Positions 11,901 through 20,900 of a DNA stretch of 64,000 bases are shown in pieces (position 1 is the stretch's first letter; the number at the start of each line of letters is the position of its first letter). The notes under the pieces are model-generated. The model was given only the letters and a program-made list of their open reading frames with translations, did not search any database and had not been told where the DNA came from. The position numbers were made by a program, and so were the translations under genes. Source of the DNA: Symsagittifera roscoffensis. Its lineage: Eukaryota; Xenacoelomorpha; Acoela; Convolutidae. The DNA lies in contig NC_087066.1 of the NCBI RefSeq assembly GCF_963678635.1, positions 35,401,152 to 35,465,151 on the forward strand, written 5' to 3'.

Positions 11901-14900
11901 TGTGCTGGCAGTTTAGATCTCGCTATGTCGCTCTTTCTGTATACTGCACCAGCAGCCGTTTTAATGGTCGATGGTGTCTCTGATACTATCTTGGTTTTCA
12001 AGGGTATTGTCAGGGCCTTTCCGCTTTTCCTTTGCTCGTGTTTCCGGAGGAAACTTCCAGACAAGTCCTCCTTTAATGTAGTTTGTTTGTCCTCGATGAA
12101 TCCACGTTCCCATGAGTATAAGAGTTCTTTTCTCAGTTCGGGATTTATCGTGCTGGTTTCATCTACGACCCGGCGTAGTTCGCTGTCTGAGAGATCCCGT
12201 CTGGTGGCATTCCACCTAGCGTTTGCCTCTAGAAGTTGTTTTAATTCCTTTGCTCCGGCCTTATCTTTCGCTGTCGCCGTGTCGTGTCGAAACAAAGGGC
12301 TTGTACCCCTGCTATTTTGTCCTTTCCGAATGATTTTAACATTCTCCCTCGACTGATCGATTCGCCTTTTCAACTGTGATGCTGTTAGCGCAGATCTCTC
12401 CAAGTGTTCTTTATCATAACGAGTACAACTTCTACATTCTTCGGCCATATTGACTATGTCTTTGTGCATATGCGGCCACCACAGGTAGTTTGATACCTCC
12501 AACATTGCTTCCTGTCCAGGATGACCTTGGTGGAGTCGTCGGAGCACTGCTTGCCTCAACTTTTCGGGCACGGCCAAACGATTGTTCACCAGGAGGCAAT
12601 CATCTACCACCGACATCTGGTGCCACAGAGGATTGGTGTAGGGCCCCATGAGCTCGAATCCATGTCTGTCGTTTCGTTCCACCACTCTTCTGAGCCTATC
12701 TATCCAGGTATCTTCTGATACTAATTCCGCGAGTAGACTTTTGTCAAATAGTTTGTCGAGTGAAAGCGGGTTTTCTGCGTCCATTAGCTGTTCCCCCCGT
12801 TTGTACTCGGATTTTCTTGAATTGTGTCTTGTTTTCTGTTGTGGTGTGATCCCACAAGTCTCTGTTCCTGAACTGTAATCCCGGTCGTCACTATCCAGAG
12901 TTAAGTCGACTTCGACGATTTGTCCCACTTCCGCTTCGTCTCCAGATGTGATTAGTCCTGGTGGTTTCGGGCTTTGTATCCCCGAAATGGCCTCTAACTC
13001 CATCGCTGGTAATGTGGGTTCTGTAGGTTCTGTACTCCTTCCTGAACCAACCAGTTCCCAGAATGAAAATACTTTTGATTGAGCTGTTGAAACAGTTGAA
13101 GTTGATTGTCCTCTTTTTCCTGGGCTGGCTGTTGAAGCAGTTTAAGTTGATTGCCCTCTTTTTTCTGGGCTTGCCCTGCCTTGTGTATTTGGCAAATACC
13201 ACCTCGCCTGTGGTATTTGTTCGAAGTCCGAATCCTCTGGGTGTGATCTGTTTGGGGTCCTTTGTATCATCCTGGTTCTTTGAAACGTTGTTGTTACTTC
13301 TTCTCTCAATGTATTGATGTTATTTCGCTCCTGAATCCTGACCATCTTTTTTTCTTTTCCGCTTTTTTCCAATTCGCCTGAGTGCATTTTGCCTGATTTT
13401 TGATTTAAAAAATTTCTGGTTTTTTCTAATGATTGAACCGACTGAATCCGCTGACGATTTTGAGATAAACTGATTTTTGGATTTTCACGCTTTTCACGTT
13501 GAAACGAACGCGAATCTTCATTTCATTCGTTCTGACGTGCTTTGTCCGTTTTGAACCGTTTTGGTTGCCTTAGCAACGGGTAGATGACTTGTTGTTATTC
13601 GACGCATTTTGATCAAATCTAGAATATTCTAGAAAGTTTTTGCTCCGGTCGAGCCTATCCTGATCATTTAGTCGACTGTTTAAACAGTCGAGAGCTTTAT
13701 GGAAACTTTCGATTGATGTAACTACGAATTTCTCATCCAACACTGACTCCGGCCAAGGTTCACCCTTTGGATTTCGAGAAAGATAATCTACTATACCCAT
13801 ATCTTTCCCTGGCAGATGAACAACCTTGAATTGATAGGGTAATAGTCTGTCTACCCATCTAGTTAATCTAGATTGGTACGTTTTATTTGATTTGTTTTCA
13901 TCCAAAGCAGAAACCAGAGCTTTATGATCTGTAGCTATCACGAATTCCTTACCTAATAAGTAGTGTTTGAATCGATCAACCGACCATACAACTGCAAGCA
14001 GTTCGAGCTCATTTGTGGAATATTTTTTTCTTGTGTGTTTTAGTATCTGGAAGCGAATGCGATTGGTATCCACTCCCCCTCGACGTTTTGTTGTTCTAGC
14101 GATGCGCTCAGCCCACTGTGACTGGCATCACATTTCACCCTAGTATCTAGACTGGGGTCGTAATAATGAATTTTTGTTACATTCGCATAGTGGTCTCAAT
14201 TTTTCTGTTAACGTAGCCGCATTTGGGATAAACTTGGCCAGATGGTTTATACTACCCAGAAATGATCTAAGCTGTTTCAGTGATGTTGGCGGGCTAAGTT
14301 TTAATATCGCTTTGGTTTTTGTTTTTTTAGGAGAAATTCCGTCCATCGATAACTTATGCCCCAACCAATTCACCTCCTGTTGAAAAAATTCACTTTTCGA
14401 CAATTTTAATGCCAAATTCTCTTTATCTAATTTTTTTAGTACATTCATAATCAATTCTTCATGTTCTTGTTCACTCCCTTTTGATACAATGAGTATGTCA
14501 TCAAGAAAACAGAATGTATTTTCCGCATGATTTAATGTTCTGTCCATAGCTTTTTGGAACTCTGCTAGCATGTCTGCCAAACCATAAAATCCGGTCAGAA
14601 ATCTGTAAGTACCTGTGGCTTGCCCACCTATGATGTTGAAATTCCATTGTTTCGCTGTCTCTGCAGTCAGCTTAAGTTGACTGTACGCGTACTTCAAATC
14701 TAGTACTGAGAAATACAGTTTACCGCTTGTGTTTGCTGTGACAATTTGGCTAACACCATCTAACAATTCGTCCACATTTGGCATTTCATACTTATTTTTC
14801 AACAACTGTCTATTAATGGGTTTTGCATCTAGCGCCAATTTTATGGAATCATCTTTTTTCACTGTTATTACAATAGGTGCTATAAAGCAATCACTAGTGC

Positions 14901-17900
14901 ATTTGTCTAGTCTTCTTATATGCCCTTCTTCATTTCCTCGTACACTTTCTCCTGTATGTGTATCGTAATGCGTCTCCCCTTTTCTTGTAAAGGACAGAGC
15001 GGGTATTTGAACTTTGTGCTGACCACATGGTTTTTTGAACACCCTTGACGATCAAAAATATTCTTAAATTTACTGTAAAATTTGTTTTTCTAACCTTCTG
15101 ACTGTTCGCACAGTAAGACATCAAACCTCGTCTTTTCTTTTGGTGCTAACTTCTGTGTTGTGTGTATTCCCACTTTACTCTGTAAATCCAGCCCCAAAAT
15201 ACACCGTGTGCGTCTTTCTGTGATTAGGAACGATGCTCCCACCACTTCCCACCCCAGCGAACCGATGTTCGTGGTGATTGCACCCAGTATGTTTATCGGC
15301 TGTTTGTTATAGTCTACAAATTTTGTAGTCAGATTGAGATTTTCCCGTGGGATGAACTTGGTTTTTTTCGAAGATTCTAAGATCGTCTTTGCAGTCGCCC
15401 AGTTCAAGAAAGATACTGGACTACCCGTATCGATAGTCATATTTATGATCTGATGATCGATTCTCACCAGAGCTTTGAGTGACCTTATTTGTTTCGATCG
15501 AGTATTTCGTCTAATGTCAACCTTCTGTACATCCTTTCTGTACTTTTCGGTTTCTTTGTTTTTGTTTGATTGCTGTTTTATATATTCATCTATTTTTTCC
15601 AGCGAAGACAGTTCTGATTCAACAGACATAATTTCGAACTCCTCACACGATTCGAATGACTGAATCAAATTACACTCTTCATCTGAGCTTGATGATTTTT
15701 CTGCAACCTCATTCACTTGTTGTGATTTACACATTTTTGCGAAGTGATTCGGTTTAGAACAATTTTTACATGTCTTTCCCATGGCCGGGCATTTCTTCAG
15801 ATGTCCTTCTCCGAATATTCGACCACATCGCGTACACCTCTTTGAGTCTGAAAAATTTCTCCCCTCCTTTCTGTCTGTAAATTTTTTCCTGTACCCATTG
15901 TTTTGTTGTCTCCTTCCGCTAGCATTTTTGTTGCCGATACTTATTATGGGTTCTTGTTTTATCTTCGCTGCTCCAGATACCTGAACTGTACTTGCAGTCG
16001 TTGCATTAGTTTTCTGAAACGCCTGAGTTGTCTGTTTACTTTGTTCAAACTTTAACGCTCTTTTCAGTACTTCTTCTGGTGAAAATGTTTCAAATGTTAA
16101 TGTGTCTTGTAATGCCACGTTCTTCATTTTCGAGATGAATAGGTCCCGCACTAATTGGTCCTCGAGTGTTCCTAGCTCAGCTTTAGCTGTTTGAGCAGTT
16201 AATGCTGCATGAAATGCCTCGAGTGTTTCCCCAGTTTCCTGTGATCGATTAAATAGTTTATAACGTTCATATGTAACACTCTGTGATTTATCAAATGATA
16301 CTTTCGCCAATGCCACCATCTCTCGAAATTCTAACTTTGACACCTCCACATGTGGATTCTTCTGAACGAATTTCTTCTTGCCTTCTGTGCCCAACGCCAA
16401 GAATAGTCTGGAAGCGACTCTTTTCTGTACCTCATTGTAGTATACGTTGTGACCAACCTTTGGTCCTCTAGCTCTTCTTTCTTCATTTTCCAGATTAATT
16501 TTTTCCCGGGCTAGTTGGTCTCTGGCTTCTCTATCTGCAATCGCCTGTGGATTTTCATGTTCCCTTGGGGTTTCTGGTCTTGGTAACTGTTCCAACAGAA
16601 CTTCTTTTGGTTCTTGTAACAAAAGTTCCGGGTCCACGCTCTCCTTCACGGTCACTGCCAAGAAAAATTGATCTAACCATATCCTAAAGTTCTAAGGAGG
16701 GTCGGAGTTTGCGGTTGTCCAAAATACCGGAATCCCCATATCCGTTCTGTTGTCTTGGGACAGAAATCCTGCTGGCTGCGCCATGTGATAACTAATAGTT
16801 TAATGCAAGTGATTATAAAACAGAATGAGTAAAACGTTTAATTCAAACTGATAACTTGTCTTGGTTTTAGATTAGAGATCATGACTATCTTTTCATGTGT
16901 CTCCTAGAACAGCAACGTCCGAAATGACTATAGCGTTTGGCCTGCATGAATGGCCTTGAATAATAATAACAATACATAACAGTATAATTAATAGCACTAT
17001 TCTCCAAGGTTACTGTGGTAGCAGTACTACCCGGTACCACATCCCCTTAAGATAAAACTAAATTTCTCTAAATCTTGGAGCTTTGACGACCACCTGTCCG
17101 AAGAGCGTCAATTTGATGCATAGTGTCGAATCTTTCCAACTCTCATTGGTTACATACAACAAATATCGAGGAGCTCTCAAGTAGTTGAAATGAATCATGG
17201 TTTGTTGCAGTTTTGTGGGACTACTTGAAGGAGACGCTGGATGCGACTGAAGTGGATCTGATCTCCTCTCTCCCCCAAGTGCACACTGACTTCGGCAGAG
17301 GGAGGGCCTGGGTATGTCACGTGCTCAACACTAAACAACTGGCCCACTTCTACCAAAATGCGTTCCAGGGAAAAGCACTATTAGAGTAAGTTACTCGGAA
17401 GGCAGATTTCTAATGGACATACCATACCGATAGCGTCACAATCAACCTTTTTAAAACTTACTGGTCTCATTTTTTTCGACAAAAGCGCAAATTACGAGTC
17501 TCATCAAGTAATGCAAAAACTATCTTGTAGATTGGAATCTTTTGAAGTTGACCCTCTTTTATTGTCGGACTTCCTTCGACAACAGTTCGCAAACAGACAA
17601 CGAGCAAGTTTTAAGGAAAACAAAAATCGCCTTCTTTTCTAAGCCAAGCAACCTAGACAAGCAGCAAACACTGATTGAAGCCGTTTATACCATTCGTGCC
17701 AATAATGCAGCATTCCAATTAATTTTCAAATTTTGCGAGTTGTCGCTTTCCTCAAGTGTTGCCAGTTATCCGTTTTTACAAGTTGTTTTCTTGTTGCGCC
17801 ACTTTGAGCCATCATCTTCAAAATAATATCAGCAAAAAATAGATATGATTTTTTGACGAAATTTCTCACTCCTACAATCTCGCCAACTTTTCAAGAAAAA

Positions 17901-20900
17901 TAATAGCATTTCACTCATACACAATCATGTCACTTACTCAAATCAACCAAGTTTGAACAAAAACATCATCTGTGTGTTGTGTAGACGCTACTACGAGGAG
18001 TTTTCCTGTGTGCGGGAGAATGAAGTAGCTAACAGTGTGGTGACACAGATGGCAGACACAGTGTCCAATGTCCCCTTCCACTTCACAGTTAACTCCTCAC
18101 AACACGACACGCCAAAACTATTGCAGGTTACCACAAATCGGCCTAACATCAGAGCATATAGGTTGGATAAACATACAAGTTTCACGTCAAAGCTATTGAA
18201 GATGTTACCAATTTGAAAAAAGCGAGAAAGTGCAATTTTTTGATATGAAAAAACGATAAAAACAAGAAAAAACTTCCACCATGCAATAGTTCCCAATCCG
18301 CCAGGTAGCACATCTGAAAGCAAAGTAATCATAGCAGAATTTTGTTGCAGGGGGAACAGGAGTCAGAGAAAGTCTGGCACTATGAGATACATGCGCCATG
18401 GCCAAATGAGCAGAACCATACATCCACCCAATTCCTGGAGCAGAGTTCCACAGATGACGAACAGTGTGTCCAGGACCAGCAGTCATCTTCCAGCCAAACT
18501 AGCGGAGACAACTCTTTCCCTAACCCAGGAGGAGCCAGTTCTTTGGATCATGAAACAGAGAACCAGACATATCAGAGTCAAGATAATGCCACGATGGAGC
18601 ACGAGTTCCAGGCACAGCAACATATCATGAGCCACGGTCAAACATTCACAGAGCTGTCCAATTTCGACCCAAACGATTTGAACTCAATGACACCTGGCTC
18701 TCACGCTGCTCATTCTAATCATTACTACGAGGGGATGCCGGATCCGATGACACCGCAGCATGAGTCAATTATTGACAGAAGTAGTCACGTGATGCACTCA
18801 GACTCACCATTCAACGACTTGATTAACTCCCCAGACAAAAACTTGATGACAAGTGAGGCTCATTTACAACAGAATGCTTCAGTGACATACCAGAATCAAC
18901 TTTCAAGCAACCATATTTCCTCGGTACCTGGAACTGCCATATATGGAAACCACCAGGCCCACTACGTTCCCCAATATCACTCAATGCAGATGCAACCGCC
19001 TCAAGCTACCTATCATGACCCTATGGGATTATATCAGCCCCGCCCACACCAGATGTTGCCTAAAATAGAGGAACTAATGGCTCCACCTAACAGTCGAAAT
19101 CAGCAACAGGAGTTTCCGGGATCCAACCATCACGTCATGTACAGTGCTGCACCTCATGGCACCGACTTCTACATGGGACCGATGTCACAGCCTCACTATG
19201 AGCCCATCAGTAAGATCTCATCAGTTTAAAAAATATCATAATAGTTAGATTTTAAAGTAGATCAAGGAGGGCGCATTATTTAGCTAGCAGCACAGAATGT
19301 TCCGGCCACAATGATTGATGCAAAGAAATCACGAAATCTGAAATGTTTTAAAAAGTCGAAAAAGCTGAAACGAAATTTAAATCGAATCACGGCTAAAAAG
19401 ACTTTTATGTAACCCCTGATGTAATCAACTCGGACCCCCACAGCTTTTCTTTGGGGTACTCTATGTGAGTAGGAAAAAACACACTAATTGCACTCCCAGT
19501 CCTTTGCAAACAACAAGCGCTGACCAGTAAATATAAGAAACGGGCTTTGCTCTGATTACTACTAACTAATACTATCACCACTGGCAATGTTCAGGTCCTG
19601 CAATGGCAGATGGAAACATGCCAGTCTACAGCACCATCCAGCCCCCCTCACTGCCTCCCGTGGTAGGGTCCCCTGGTGACATGGCCAGAGACAACTTGGA
19701 CCTCGACAGTCTATCAGGCTCTCCTCTTCCTCCCAAAACCTTCTGTCCGGAACAAGTTGGGCCACAGACCCAGTTGAAAGTGATGCCCAATAACAGGGCT
19801 GAACATGCCAAGATGAGTCGAATGGGCTTGAAACGAACCCACTCTACGGGCAGGGGGAGGGGCAGACCTAGACAGAGGCCGAAGATCCAGGGTCTGCCCC
19901 CACCCATGGACAAGGAGGAAGCGAAAGAGCAAACTGCGACATTCCACAGGGTGTACGAGCGCGTGCGGAGGACGGAGATCAAGAAGGGATACGACATTTT
20001 GGAGAACCTCATACCATTTCATCTTAGGAGTGATGTAAGCTTTTAGACAGTGAATCAAAAGCATAACAATTTCTGCTAAACAACAATTTGGCGTGTCCAT
20101 TAGTCCAAAAAAAAACATACTCAACAACGAGTCGTAAGCACATATTTTTGGATGAGGAACCCTAGTTTTTTCTTAAATACTCTTGCACTGTCGCACATTA
20201 CTTCAGTTGTTCAAAATCTCGTTTGAAGTATGTTGACATATATAAAAAAGAGATAGGATGTGCTGCTCTTTTCAGATTCTGGGGAAGAAGAAGCACTTTT
20301 CGACGACGGATGTGTTGAACTGTGCGCGGGACTACATTGAGGAGTTGAAGAGTGACCAGGTGCAGCACCAGATAGTGATCTCCCAGATGCAGACAGAGAG
20401 CGACACCTGGAAGGCCAGACTCCGCAAACTCACCCTCGAGGCCATCAAGAGGAACAAGGTTAGGACCATGTAGTCTATCTATGTTCGCCCTGATTTATTT
20501 ACCTTAAACTACTCATCCAAGAATCATTGGCTTGGGATTACTGCTTAGGGCTACTGCAATACTTTGTTTAAATGACATAATTTTGGAACGTCTCAGAATT
20601 TGCTAGAGTTGTTTTAATTCTGACGAAGTCAATAAGCTTAAGTGCATCTGAGTTTGAGTGTAAAAGATTTTTAGTTATAACAAAATGAACAAACTTTTTG
20701 CTTATTTAATTGTAAGTTGATCAATTCTTGTTGGCCAGATAAATTTGTGCCAAAATCGCAAAAAGGCATCAAAATGAAAATTTTATGGGAGTAATGGGAG
20801 CAAGAAAAATGTCAATTAATGTCAAATAAAAAGAACATAAGGAAAAAAAAATGATGTGTTTGTTAACTCAGACAATTCATTAAAGACTTGGAGGAAAACA

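Larger units (their letters stand above)
10596..17041 (-). mobile_element. Ty3/Gypsy LTR retrotransposon, recent insertion, defective
   Basis: Two 258-bp direct LTRs (10596-10853 and 16784-17041) begin TG, end CA and differ at one base; TCCCC flanks both sides. Element genes are on the minus strand. Next to the element's 5' LTR (right) is a TGGCGCAGCC primer-binding-site candidate (16774-16783, read on minus), and next to the 3' LTR (left) a purine tract CCAAGGGAA. The order gag, protease, reverse transcriptase, RNase H, integrase zinc finger is that of Ty3/Gypsy. There are frame breaks and stops in gag, between protease and RT, and in RNase H, and the integrase catalytic core appears to be missing. 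It lies antisense in intron 2 of the host gene. Confidence 0.9.
10366..17210 (+). other. Intron 2 of the RUN-bHLHZip gene, holding an LTR retrotransposon
   Basis: Donor CCAG|GTAAGG at 10365/10366 and acceptor TTTGTTGCAG ending at 17210. Most of the 6.8-kb intron is a 6.4-kb antisense retrotransposon; without it the intron would be about 400 bp, similar to the others in this gene. The splice phase (1) agrees on both sides. Confidence 0.7.
10134..18126 (+). other. RUN-like domain coding exons (exons 2-4)
   Basis: Exons 10134-10365, 17211-17385 and 17985-18126 encode residues ~201-383. Their order matches the RUN fold: helix with FFSSLHSFLTFGLKR, W-D-Y-L block, the family hallmark GRGRAWVCHVLN (usual form GRGRAW-(L/I)-R-x-A-L), and LLERYYEEFSC followed by acidic residues (usual form YYEPxALL). 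RUN domains commonly bind small GTPases or kinesin/Rab machinery in the cytoplasm. The assignment is by eye. Confidence 0.6.

Noticed and set aside
11895-12356. 153-codon plus frame inside the Gypsy element
   Set aside because: Antisense to the integrase-like frame and without any motif.
17542-17826. 94-codon plus-strand frame in intron 3 of the RUN-bHLHZip gene
   Set aside because: It lies between a good donor (17386) and a good acceptor (17984) that keep phase without it, and has no motif.
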